From contig NZ_CCAE010000003.1 in the NCBI RefSeq assembly GCF_000723405.1, positions 155,070-219,069 on the forward strand: 64,000 nt of DNA. Reading direction: 5' to 3'. The notes under the pieces were generated by a model. The model was not told the DNA's origin. It saw nothing but the letters and a program-made list of their open reading frames with translations, and made no database searches. The position numbers were made by a program, and so were the translations under genes. Within the stretch, counting starts at the first letter, position 1; each line of letters starts with the position of its first letter. Of the stretch, positions 15,846-23,268 are shown piece after piece. Source of the DNA: Hydrogenophaga intermedia. Its GTDB lineage: Bacteria > Pseudomonadota > Gammaproteobacteria > Burkholderiales > Burkholderiaceae_C.

Positions 15846-16644
15846 GGCCCCGCTCGATGTGGTCGAACAGCTCGCGGCGCAGCCGCAGGAAGGTCGGGTC
15901 CTCGCGCGTGGCCAGTTGGTGGCGCGGCCGGTCGATGGACACCTCGATCGCGTGCGCCAGGCTGGGCCGGTCCGGCCCGGGGTGGGTCCGCATCGCGATC
16001 ACCCGGTCGCCGAGGTAGATCGCTTCCTCCAGGTCGTGCGTGACGAACAGGACGGTGAGGCCGTGCTCGCGCGCCAGGCGGGCCAGCTCGTCCTGCAGCC
16101 CTTGCCGCGTGATCGCGTCCAGGGCACCGAAGGGCTCGTCCAGCAGCATGAGCGTGGGCCGCTGCGCCAGGCAGCGCGCGATCTGCGCGCGCTGCTGCAT
16201 GCCGCCCGACAACTGCGACGGGAAGTGCTGGCCATGCGCCTGCAGGCCCACCTTGCGCAGCGCATCGGCGATGCGGCCGGGCCACTCGCCACGCGGTGTG
16301 CCGGCGGCCTCCAGCGCCAGGGCCACGTTGCCGTCGACCGTGCGCCACGGCAGCAACGCGCGCCCGTAGTCCTGGAACACCATGGCCATCTCGCGCGAGG
16401 GTTCGACGACCAGGCGGCCATTGCGGCGCACCTCGCCTTCGGCGGGGCGCAACAGCCCGGCGGCCGCGCGCAGCAGCGTGGTCTTGCCGCAGCCGCTGGG
16501 GCCGACGATGCAGACGAACTCGCCGCGCGCGACGTCCAGGCGGTCGAGCGAAACGACGTCCTTGCTGCCCAGGCGGACCACCACGCGGTCGAAGCGCAGG
16601 TAGGGTTCGGTCGGCGGCCCCGCGACGGGGTCGTGGGAGCTCAC
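15838..16644 (-). CDS. ABC transporter ATP-binding protein (SsuB/TauB/NrtD type)
   Basis: A 268-residue ATPase. Walker A is GPSGCGKTT, the Q-loop lies in MAMVFQDYGRALLPWRTV, the signature is LSGGMQQRAQIA and Walker B is LMLLDEPFGALD, followed by the H-loop FVTHDLEEA. All are intact. GTG at 16644 overlaps the binding-protein stop (GTGA). It energises the importer encoded by this leftward four-gene operon. Confidence 0.92.
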   Translation of the reverse strand: MSSHDPVAGPPTEPYLRFDRVVVRLGSKDVVSLDRLDVARGEFVCIVGPSGCGKTTLLRAAAGLLRPAEGEVRRNGRLVVEPSREMAMVFQDYGRALLPWRTVDGNVALALEAAGTPRGEWPGRIADALRKVGLQAHGQHFPSQLSGGMQQRAQIARCLAQRPTLMLLDEPFGALDAITRQGLQDELARLAREHGLTVLFVTHDLEEAIYLGDRVIAMRTHPGPDRPSLAHAIEVSIDRPRHQLATREDPTFLRLRRELFDHIERGHA

Positions 16645-17588
16645 TTGGCGATGAGGCGATCGATGTCGGGCGCTGTCTTCAGCATCTTCTGCTCCTGCAT
16701 CATGTCGACCCAGTAGGCCAGTTGCTCCCTGTCGATGCTCGCGCTGGGCCGCACGATCGGCATCCTGGCCAGCACCTCGGGGGGGATCTTGAGGAACTGT
16801 CCCATCGCGGCACGGACCCGGGCGTCGTGTTGCGGTTGCCGCGCGAAGTGGGCGCCTTCGTGCACCGCCTCGCGAAAGGCACGCATGGCCTCGGGGTTCT
16901 GTTGCACCCATTGGCGGTGCGCGGCGTGCAGCACCGTGGGCCGGTTGTCGGGCATGAAGGTCAGGTAGTAAGACGCGACATAGCCGACGTTGTGGTCGAT
17001 GATGCGGCCAATCACGGGCTCGCCCGTCAGCACGGCGTCGATGGAGCCTCCGCGCAGCAGATCGGCGTGCAGCGGAAAGGCCGCCTCGACGAACTGGACC
17101 CGCCGGTGGTCCACACCGTGTTGCGTGAGCCAGGCCCGGAACGTGATGTGCAGGAAGGCGTCCAGTCCGGGCACGCCGATCTTCTTGCCCACACAGTCCG
17201 CCGCGTTGTGGATGCCCGAGCCCGCGCGGGCGACCAGTCCCGCGTGGGTGATCTCCTTGGCGGTCACGGCGCCACCCGAGACCACCACCAGGTCCAGGCC
17301 GCCGTTCACGGCCTGCAGGAAGACCGAGGCGGTGGGCCCGCCGATGTGCAGCGAACCCGATTGCAGCGCGGCCGGAATCGTGGGGTTCAGGGGAATCAAC
17401 CGCAGCTCGACCTCGAGCTTGCGCCGGCGGAAGAAGCCCTCGCTGGCGGCGACGAAGACCGAGGCGAAGTCGGTGACGCCGGTGTAGCCGAAGACGATGG
17501 GGGCGGCCGAGAGGGCGGCGTGTGGCAGGCCCAGGCTGGCCACCGTGGCGCCGACGCCATGAAGCAACGTGCGTCGTGAAAGAGACAT
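16641..17588 (-). CDS. ABC transporter substrate-binding protein (SsuA/NMT1/NrtA-like)
   Basis: A 315-residue binding protein. It begins SLSRRTLLHGVGATVASLGL, a twin-arginine-like signal ahead of an AlaSerAla-type cleavage region near residue 28. The body follows the SsuA/ThiY/NMT1 plan (VFVAASEGFFRRRKLEVEL, ALQSGSLHIGG, ADLLRGGSIDAVLTGEPVI). It is the first gene of the importer operon. Ligands of this family include alkanesulfonates, nitrate, pyrimidine precursors and aromatic acids; none can be chosen here because no degradative gene is joined to the operon. Confidence 0.88.
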   Translation of the reverse strand: MSLSRRTLLHGVGATVASLGLPHAALSAAPIVFGYTGVTDFASVFVAASEGFFRRRKLEVELRLIPLNPTIPAALQSGSLHIGGPTASVFLQAVNGGLDLVVVSGGAVTAKEITHAGLVARAGSGIHNAADCVGKKIGVPGLDAFLHITFRAWLTQHGVDHRRVQFVEAAFPLHADLLRGGSIDAVLTGEPVIGRIIDHNVGYVASYYLTFMPDNRPTVLHAAHRQWVQQNPEAMRAFREAVHEGAHFARQPQHDARVRAAMGQFLKIPPEVLARMPIVRPSASIDREQLAYWVDMMQEQKMLKTAPDIDRLIAK

Positions 17589-17655
17589 GGTCGATGGCTC
17601 CTGTGGGGTCCGACAACCGTGGCGAAGGCCATGGCGTGGTTCGGAGGATGCGCGG

Positions 17656-17670
17656 GAATGCGTGGCATTC
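17656..17670. promoter_or_regulatory. GAATGC-GTG-GCATTC palindrome upstream of the ABC importer operon
   Basis: A perfect 6-bp inverted repeat around a 3-base centre, 68 bases upstream of the binding-protein start in the 226-base gap before the divergent SRPBCC gene. A copy matching 13 of 15 bases (GAATGCTTGGCACTC, 2113-2127) occurs upstream of the leftward amidase operon. It may be an operator; the factor is unknown. I see nothing else clear in this gap apart from the GGAG ribosome site before 17815. Confidence 0.4.
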
Positions 17671-17814
17671 TGATCCCTTTTTGCCCGACGAGCGGTTGTC
17701 GATTTCCCGTTCCATGGGCCGTCGAGTCAATAGCCGGGCGATCAAGTCCTGCACCTGCACCGGAGCCCGGTGTGATCTCAAGAAATCATCACGTCTTCAC
17801 AAAAGGAGCCCCCC

Positions 17815-18264
17815 ATGCCCACCGGAACCGTTCGCCTTCACCGTGTCCTCAAGGCCCCGCCGCAGCGCGTCTTCCGCGCCTTCACCGAACCGGCCGCCAT
17901 GTGCCGCTGGCTGCCGCCCTACGGCTTCACGGCCGAGGTGCAGCAGATGGAGGCGCGCCTGGGTGGCAAGCACCGCATGTCCTTCACCAACTTCGGCACC
18001 GGCCAGTCGCATGGCTTCGGCGGCGAGTACCTGGAGTTCGTGCCCGGTGAACGCCTGCGCTACACCGACACCTTCGACGACCCGAACCTGCCGGGGGTCA
18101 TCAACGTGACGGTGACGTTCAAGGCCGTGTCCTGCGGCACCGAACTCAACGTGGTGCAGGAAGGCATTCCCGAGGCGATTCCCACCGAGATGTGCTACCT
18201 GGGCTGGCAGGAATCGCTGGAACAGCTCGCCAAGCTGGTGGAGCCCGACATCCCCAGCGAGTGA
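17815..18264 (+). CDS. SRPBCC/AHSA1 domain protein
   Basis: A 149-residue protein of the START-like SRPBCC superfamily, AHSA1 branch. Typical features are RVLKAPPQRVFRAFTEP near the N-terminus, WLPPYGF, GGEYLEFVPGERLRYTDTFD and the C-terminal GWQESLEQLAKLVE. These small cytoplasmic proteins have a hydrophobic ligand cavity; most have no assigned role. AAAAGGAG lies upstream of the start. It converges on the SDR gene, and no functional link to the ABC operon is apparent. Confidence 0.85.
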   Translation: MPTGTVRLHRVLKAPPQRVFRAFTEPAAMCRWLPPYGFTAEVQQMEARLGGKHRMSFTNFGTGQSHGFGGEYLEFVPGERLRYTDTFDDPNLPGVINVTVTFKAVSCGTELNVVQEGIPEAIPTEMCYLGWQESLEQLAKLVEPDIPSE

Positions 18265-18285
18265 GGCCCATGCGCGGGCGGTGGT

Positions 18286-19047
18286 TCACAGGAACATGCC
18301 GCCCGACACCTCGATGCGCTGCGCGTTGATCCAGCGGTTCTGCGGCAGCAGCAGCGTGGCGATCGCGTCGCCGATGTCGTCCGGCTGGCCCACGCGGCCC
18401 AGTGCGGTCTGCGCGGCGATGAAGTCGTTCACGGCCTTGTTGTCGCGCACCGTGCCACCGCCGAAGTCCGTCTCGATCGCGCCTGGCGCGACCACGTTCA
18501 CCGCAATGCCGCGCGGTCCCAGTTCCTTGGCCAGGTAGCGCGTCAGCACCTCGATGCCGCCCTTCATGGCCGCGTAGGCGGCGTAACCCGGCAGCGCGAA
18601 ACGCGCCAGCCCGGTGGAGATGTTCACGATGCGCCCGCCGTCGGCGATCAGGGGCAGCAGCGCCTGCGTGAGGAAGAACGTGCCCTTGAGGTGGATGTTC
18701 ATCAGCTCGTCGAACTGCGCCTCGGTGGTGTCGGCGAAGGACGCGTTGACGCCGATGCCGGCGTTGTTCACGAGGTAGTCGATCTGTTCGCGCTGCCACA
18801 TGGCACGCAGTTGTTGTCGCACGGCCTGCGCGAACGCTGGGAAGCTTCGGCTGTCACCCACGTCCAATGGCAGCGCCACGGCGCGCGCGCCCAGGCGTTC
18901 GATTTCCGCCACCACGGCCTGCGCCTCGTCGGCGCGGCTGCGGTAAGTGAGGATCACGTTGACGCCACGCGCGGCGAGCTTGAGTGCGGTGTTGCGGCCA
19001 AGGCCGCGGCTGGCGCCCGTGACCAGGGCAATGGGGTTCGTGTTCAT
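18286..19047 (-). CDS. Short-chain dehydrogenase/reductase
   Basis: A 253-residue classical SDR. The cofactor motif is TGASRGLG, the structural motif NNAGIG, and the catalytic Ser (NISTG) and Tyr-x3-Lys (YAAYAAMKGG, with Tyr in the second position) are present. The C-terminal APGAIETDFGGG stretch is typical. Arg in TYRSRADEA favours NADP(H). It is divergent from a LysR gene across a 117-base gap containing a LysR-type box, so it is probably that regulator's target. The substrate is unknown. Confidence 0.88.
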   Translation of the reverse strand: MNTNPIALVTGASRGLGRNTALKLAARGVNVILTYRSRADEAQAVVAEIERLGARAVALPLDVGDSRSFPAFAQAVRQQLRAMWQREQIDYLVNNAGIGVNASFADTTEAQFDELMNIHLKGTFFLTQALLPLIADGGRIVNISTGLARFALPGYAAYAAMKGGIEVLTRYLAKELGPRGIAVNVVAPGAIETDFGGGTVRDNKAVNDFIAAQTALGRVGQPDDIGDAIATLLLPQNRWINAQRIEVSGGMFL

Positions 19048-19087
19048 GCAGGGTTCCTGAGCAGTAGTGGATCGGTGAAGGCAGTCT

Positions 19088-19104
19088 ATTGATCGACAAT
19101 CAAT
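19088..19104. promoter_or_regulatory. LysR-type box between the SDR and lysR genes
   Basis: ATTGAT (19088-19093) and ATCAAT (19099-19104) form a perfect inverted repeat around CGACA. The T-N11-A spacing fits LysR-type regulators. It lies 41 bases from the SDR start and 61 bases from the lysR start, placed to control both. Confidence 0.6.
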
Positions 19105-19164
19105 GGATAAATCACCAGAATCCAGTCAATCTGTTCGCCAATTTCGAACAACGGAGCCCTGCCC

Positions 19165-20085
19165 ATGAACACCCTGGACGCCATGAAAGTCTTCGCCCGC
19201 GTGGCCGAACTGGGCAGCTTCACCCAGGCAGCCAACAGCCTGGGCCTGCCCAAGGCCAGCGTGTCGGGCGCCGTGCAGCAACTGGAGGCCATGGTGGGCA
19301 CGCGGCTGCTGCAACGCACCACCCGGCGCGTGAGCGTCACGCAGGACGGCCAGGTCTTCCACGAGCGCTGCCGCGACCTGCTCGACGACGTGGAGGACCT
19401 GCGCACGCTGTTCCAGCCCGAAGGCGCCGTGCTCAAGGGCCGCCTGCGCGTGGACATGCCGATCGGCGTGGCCCGCCAGACGGTGCTGCCGCGCCTGCCC
19501 GACTTCCTGGCCGCCCACCCGCAGCTCGAACTGGAGCTGAGCAGCACCGACCGCCGCGTGGACCTGGTGCGCGAGGGCTTCGACTGCGTGCTGCGCATCG
19601 GGCCGCTGGGTGATTCCAGTCTGGTGGCGCGCCCCCTCGGCGGTTGCGAACTCGTGAACGTGGCCAGCAAGGCCTACGTGCGCGCCCACGGCAAGCCCAC
19701 GCGGCTGGAACAGCTCAAGGCGCACCGGCTGGTGCACTACGTCGGCACGCTGGGGGCGCGCTCGGCGGGCTTCGAATACCTCGACGAATCCGGCCACACG
19801 CACTTCCTGCCCATGGCCGGCGCGCTCACGGTGGACAACTCCGAGGCCTACATGGGCGCCTGCCTCGCGGGCCTGGGCATCGTGCAGGTGCCGCGCTGGG
19901 GCGTGGCCGATCGCCTGCGCGCGGGCGAACTCGTGGAATTGCTGCCACGCCACAAGGCCGCGCCCATGCCGGTGAACCTGCTCTATGCGCACCGGCGCCA
20001 CCTGCCGCGGCGCGCGCAGGTGTTCATGCAGTGGCTGGGCGATGTCGTGCAGCCGATGACGGTGCCGCTGGCGCGCGGGCGCTGA
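19165..20085 (+). CDS. LysR family transcriptional regulator
   Basis: A 306-residue LysR-type regulator. The N-terminal wHTH covers about residues 1-60 (MKVFARVAELGSFTQAANSL, then KASVSGAVQQLEAMVGTRLL). The effector domain follows the CrgA/AaeR-like branch (RVDMPIGVARQTVLPRLPDF, VDLVREGFDCVLRIGPL). GGAG lies upstream of the ATG. It is divergent from the SDR gene and converges with the flavoprotein gene. Small-molecule effector unknown. Confidence 0.9.
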   Translation: MNTLDAMKVFARVAELGSFTQAANSLGLPKASVSGAVQQLEAMVGTRLLQRTTRRVSVTQDGQVFHERCRDLLDDVEDLRTLFQPEGAVLKGRLRVDMPIGVARQTVLPRLPDFLAAHPQLELELSSTDRRVDLVREGFDCVLRIGPLGDSSLVARPLGGCELVNVASKAYVRAHGKPTRLEQLKAHRLVHYVGTLGARSAGFEYLDESGHTHFLPMAGALTVDNSEAYMGACLAGLGIVQVPRWGVADRLRAGELVELLPRHKAAPMPVNLLYAHRRHLPRRAQVFMQWLGDVVQPMTVPLARGR

Positions 20086-20096
20086 GGGTCTGCCCG

Positions 20097-20996
20097 TCAG
20101 GCTTCAGGGAACAACAGCGAGCGGTGCGTGGCCGCGCCCGCCATGGCGCCATCACCCACGGCCAGCGCCACGTTGCCGGCCGCGCGCGCCAGGTCGCCGC
20201 AGGCGAACACGCCGGGCACGCTGGTGGCCTTCATCGCGTCGGTGCGCACGAACTCGCCCATGGGGCTTTGCTCCATGGCGCAGCCCAGTTGCGCAGCGAT
20301 CGGCGTGGCCGGGCGCGTCCAGCTCATGGTGAACAGGCCGTCCATGGACAGGCGGCGGCCGTCGTCCAGCTCCACCGTGGCGTGTTCCACCAGGCGGCGC
20401 ACGGGCGTGCGCTCGATGGCCACGCCGCGTGCGGCCAGTTCGCGCAGTTGCTGCTCGCCGGGCTCGAATGCCTCATCCAGGAACAGCGTTACCTGGCCCC
20501 AGTCGGGCAGCATCAGCGCGTGGTGCATGGCCAGTTCGCTGCGCGCGAGCACGCCGATGCGGCCCTGCTGCAGCTCGTAGCCGTGGCAATAGGGGCAGTG
20601 GAAGACGGCGCGGCCCCAGCGCTCGGCCAGGCCTTCGATGGGCGGCAGTTGGTCTTCCACGCCGGTGGCCAGCACCAGGCGCGCGGCGCGCAGCGTGTGG
20701 CCGTCGCCGGTGCGCAGATCGAAGCCCTGGCCGGTGCGCGTGGCGCTGGCCACGCTGGCGTCGACCCAGCGCACCGTGGGGTAGGCGCGCAATTGCGCCT
20801 GCGCCTCGGCGGCGATGTCCTGCGGCGGGCGGCCATCCTGACCCAGGAAGCCGTGCGACGACGCGGCGAAGCGGTTGCGGCGCTGGCCGGCGTCGATGAC
20901 CAGCAGGCGGCGGCGCGCGCGCGCCAGTTGCAGGCCGGCGGACACACCGGCGTAGCTGCCGCCCACGATGGCGGCGTCGAAGGGTTCAGTGTTCAT
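20097..20996 (-). CDS. FAD-dependent oxidoreductase, thioredoxin-reductase-like
   Basis: A 299-residue flavoprotein of the low-molecular-weight thioredoxin reductase fold. FAD binding uses IVGGSYAGVSAGLQLARA; the second FAD motif is GVFACGDLA near the C-terminus. A redox-active CPYCHG lies near residue 134, the position of the CxxC in thioredoxin reductases. The middle NAD(P)H domain is recognisable but its GxGxxA motif is degenerate (GVLARSELA), so its electron donor may differ. It overlaps the upstream Rrf2 gene by 11 bases, indicating control of a thiol/redox function by that regulator. Confidence 0.87.
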   Translation of the reverse strand: MNTEPFDAAIVGGSYAGVSAGLQLARARRRLLVIDAGQRRNRFAASSHGFLGQDGRPPQDIAAEAQAQLRAYPTVRWVDASVASATRTGQGFDLRTGDGHTLRAARLVLATGVEDQLPPIEGLAERWGRAVFHCPYCHGYELQQGRIGVLARSELAMHHALMLPDWGQVTLFLDEAFEPGEQQLRELAARGVAIERTPVRRLVEHATVELDDGRRLSMDGLFTMSWTRPATPIAAQLGCAMEQSPMGEFVRTDAMKATSVPGVFACGDLARAAGNVALAVGDGAMAGAATHRSLLFPEA

Positions 20997-21438
20997 GGAA
21001 GTGCTCCCGGTGGGGGTGGGCGCGAAAGCGCCGGTCGAAGTCGGCCGACAGGTCGGCCAGGGTGATGGCCGCCAGGCGCTGGTCGATCAGCGCGCGCGCG
21101 GCGGCGAGGGTGTCGTCCAGCGCGGCGTTCACCGCCTGCTCCACCAGGCAGGCCGGGTGCTCGCTGCGGTGGCCCATGGCGAACACCGTGGGCGCGCCCA
21201 CGGCCTCGTACACATCGCGCAGCGTGACGCGGCGCAGGTCGACGGCGATGGCCCAGCCACCGCCGTGGCCCTTGCCGGCCACCACGAAGCCCGCGTCGCG
21301 CAGGCCCGCGAGCGTCTTGCGCACCACCACGGGGTTGGTGCCGAGCATGCGCGCGAGCTCGTCGGAGGTCATGGGACGCCCGCTGTGCGCCATGTGCAGC
21401 AGCACGTGCAGGACGGAGGAGAGCTTGCTGTCTTTCAT
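20986..21438 (-). CDS. Rrf2 family transcriptional regulator
   Basis: A 150-residue Rrf2-type regulator: wHTH at about residues 5-65 (VLHVLLHMAHSGRPMTSDEL, NPVVVRKTLAGLRDAGFV), then KGHGGGWAIAVDLRRVTLRD. Only one Cys (CLVEQAV) is present in the region that holds three Cys in Fe-S-binding members such as IscR and NsrR, so an Fe-S cluster is unlikely. Half-sites ATGTA (21437-21441) and TACAT (21453-21457) flank its start and may be its own operator. It is co-transcribed with the flavoprotein. Confidence 0.87.
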   Translation of the reverse strand: MKDSKLSSVLHVLLHMAHSGRPMTSDELARMLGTNPVVVRKTLAGLRDAGFVVAGKGHGGGWAIAVDLRRVTLRDVYEAVGAPTVFAMGHRSEHPACLVEQAVNAALDDTLAAARALIDQRLAAITLADLSADFDRRFRAHPHREHFHEH

Positions 21439-21521
21439 GTAACTTTGAATAGTACATAAAAGGCCGAAGGACGGCGAAGCGAGGGGGCAAGCCCCTGGCG
21501 CGCGTCAGGGAAAGGCCGCCG

Positions 21522-21575
21522 CTACCGCAGCTACTGCAGCTACTGCAGCTACTGCAGCTACTGCAGCTACTGCAG
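21522..21575. repeat. 9-bp tandem repeat (CTACTGCAG), six units, overlapping the gntR stop
   Basis: Five perfect copies of CTACTGCAG occupy 21531-21575 and one copy with a single change (CTACCGCAG) precedes them at 21522-21530. Read leftward, each perfect unit is CTG CAG TAG, so the gntR stop codon at 21567-21569 belongs to the first unit and further in-frame TAG codons follow every 9 bases. Such arrays change length by slippage, yet here length changes cannot alter the protein. Confidence 0.9.
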
Positions 21576-22241
21576 CCGGGGCGAGCGCAGGATGATGTCG
21601 ACCGTGGCGAAGAAGTGCTCGCGCACCGCGCGCACGGCTTCGTCGGCGTCGCGCCGCAGCACGGCGTCCATCAGGCGGCGGTGTTCGCCCCTCACGTCGC
21701 GGTGGTGGTCGGTGTCCAGGGGCACCGACATCAGGCGGTAGCGCTCGCTCTGCGCGTAGAGCGTCTCGCGCATGCGCAGCAGCCAGGGGCTCTGGCAGGC
21801 GTCCACCAGCGCGATGTGGAACTCGGCGTGCGCCTGGTTCCAGGCGCTCGAGCGGCGCGCCTCCTGGTCGCTGGCCTGCTCCTGCAGGCGCTCCATGCGG
21901 TGCGCGGCGGCCACGATGCGGCTTTCCCATTCCACGTCGCCCTGGGCGATGGCCTTGCGCAGGCACAGCCCCTCGATCTCCACGCGCGTGTGGGTGAGGT
22001 CCAGCAACTCGTCGCGGCTGACGGGCGTGACGTGGTAGCCCCGGTGCGCCTCGGCCACCACCAGCCCCTCGGCGCCCAGGCGCGAGAGCGCCTCGCGGAT
22101 GGCGCCCAGGCTGACCTCGAAGCGCTGCTCCAGCGCCTTGATGTTGAGCTTCTCGCCCGGCAGCAGCACGCCCTGCAGGATCTCCGTGCGGATCCGTTGG
22201 CAGACGGTGTCGGCCTGGGTGAGCTTGGGCGGCGTGTTCAT
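21567..22241 (-). CDS. GntR family transcriptional regulator, FCD (FadR-like) domain
   Basis: A 224-residue GntR regulator: wHTH at about residues 10-75 (VCQRIRTEILQGVLLPGEKL, LGAIREALSRLGAEGLV) and a helical FCD effector domain (DLTHTRVEIEGLCLRKAI, HAEFHIALVDACQSPWLL) with the usual metal-binding His positions. The ATG at 22241 is preferred because upstream sequence lacks coding character. The stop lies inside a 9-bp tandem repeat. It is divergent from the FAA-hydrolase/TRAP operon and is its likely regulator. Confidence 0.92.
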   Translation of the reverse strand: MNTPPKLTQADTVCQRIRTEILQGVLLPGEKLNIKALEQRFEVSLGAIREALSRLGAEGLVVAEAHRGYHVTPVSRDELLDLTHTRVEIEGLCLRKAIAQGDVEWESRIVAAAHRMERLQEQASDQEARRSSAWNQAHAEFHIALVDACQSPWLLRMRETLYAQSERYRLMSVPLDTDHHRDVRGEHRRLMDAVLRRDADEAVRAVREHFFATVDIILRSPRLQ

Positions 22242-22252
22242 GGTCCGGGCAG

Positions 22253-22304
22253 TGTATCGGGGAATGTACCTAGATACAAATAATATATTTATCGTTTTAA
22301 GATA
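22253..22304. promoter_or_regulatory. AT-rich divergent promoter region with inverted repeats
   Basis: The gap between gntR and the FAA-hydrolase gene is markedly AT-rich against its surroundings. It contains TGTATC (22253-22258) paired with GATACA (22273-22278), 20 bases between centres, and TATC (22290-22293) paired with GATA (22301-22304). GntR/FCD regulators bind short palindromes, so one of these is a plausible operator. Confidence 0.4.
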
Positions 22305-22347
22305 GATCAATCCGGCGCCGGGCCGGGCACCCATGACAGGAGCGAGG

Positions 22348-23268
22348 ATGAGGCTGGTTCGATACCAACAAGGCGCGCAACACGGCTGGGCTGTGCAGCG
22401 GCCCGACACGGGGCAGTGGCACGGCATGCTCAAGGGCGGGCCCGTCTGGCCGGGCGAGGTGGACGCGCTGATCGCGGCCGGGCGCGCGGCGCTGAACGCC
22501 GCCGCCGCGGTGATGGCGCGCCAGGCGCCGGTGGACCTGGGCCGCGTGGCGTTGCTGCCGCCGCTGGCGCGGCCGCCCAAGATCCTGTGCGTGGGCCTGA
22601 ACTACCGCGACCACACCAGCGAAAGCGGCTTCGAGCAGCCCGCCTATCCCACGCTGTTCTCGCGCTTCACCACCAGCCTCATCGGCCACGGCGCGCCGAT
22701 CCGTTACCCCGAGCTGTCGGACACGCTCGACTACGAAGGCGAACTGGTGGCCGTGATCGGCACCGGCGGCAGTCGCATCCGCCGCGAGGACGCGCTCTCG
22801 CACGTGTTGGGCTATTCGGTCTTCAACGACGTCAGCGTGCGCGAGTACCAGTTCAAGACGCCCCAGTGGACCATGGGCAAGAACTTCGACGGCACGGGTC
22901 CCTTCGGCCCCTGGCTGGTCACCGACGACGAGCTGCCGCCCGGCGCGGCGGGCCTGGCCATCGAGACGCGCCTGAACGGGCGGGTGGTGCAGTCGGCGAA
23001 TACGCGCGACATGGTGTTCGACGTGGCGCAGCTCATCGAGACCATCAGTGCGGCCGTCACGCTCGAAGCGGGTGACCTGATCGTGGCCGGCACGCCCGCG
23101 GGCATCGGCCACGCGCGCGATCCGCGCCTGTACATGAAACCCGGCGACGTCTGCGAGGTGGAGATCGAGGGCATCGGGCTGCTGAGCAACCCGGTCCGTC
23201 GCCTCCCCGCGCCAGACGAGCAGGGCCGTTCGCTGCCCCAACCGACCGAAGAGGAGACCACCCGATGA
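22348..23268 (+). CDS. Fumarylacetoacetate hydrolase family protein
   Basis: A 306-residue FAH-fold enzyme. The C-terminal catalytic domain starts near residue 75 (PPKILCVGLNYRDHTSES) and holds the metal-binding DYEGELVAVIG (Glu130, Glu132), GYSVFNDVSVREYQ and the GTPAGIGHARDP loop. The N-terminal 70 residues are the usual small domain. ATG at 22348 has ACAGGAGCGAGG upstream; an ATG 15 bases earlier is the alternative. Known activities are C-C hydrolysis of acylpyruvates, decarboxylation of oxaloacetate-like acids and dehydration of 2-keto-3-deoxy sugars. It starts an operon with a TRAP importer and a D-2-hydroxyacid dehydrogenase. Confidence 0.9.
   Translation: MRLVRYQQGAQHGWAVQRPDTGQWHGMLKGGPVWPGEVDALIAAGRAALNAAAAVMARQAPVDLGRVALLPPLARPPKILCVGLNYRDHTSESGFEQPAYPTLFSRFTTSLIGHGAPIRYPELSDTLDYEGELVAVIGTGGSRIRREDALSHVLGYSVFNDVSVREYQFKTPQWTMGKNFDGTGPFGPWLVTDDELPPGAAGLAIETRLNGRVVQSANTRDMVFDVAQLIETISAAVTLEAGDLIVAGTPAGIGHARDPRLYMKPGDVCEVEIEGIGLLSNPVRRLPAPDEQGRSLPQPTEEETTR

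Noticed and set aside
21522..21575. CRISPR-like appearance of the short tandem repeat
   Set aside because: Units are 9 bases and contiguous, without spacers, leader or cas genes.
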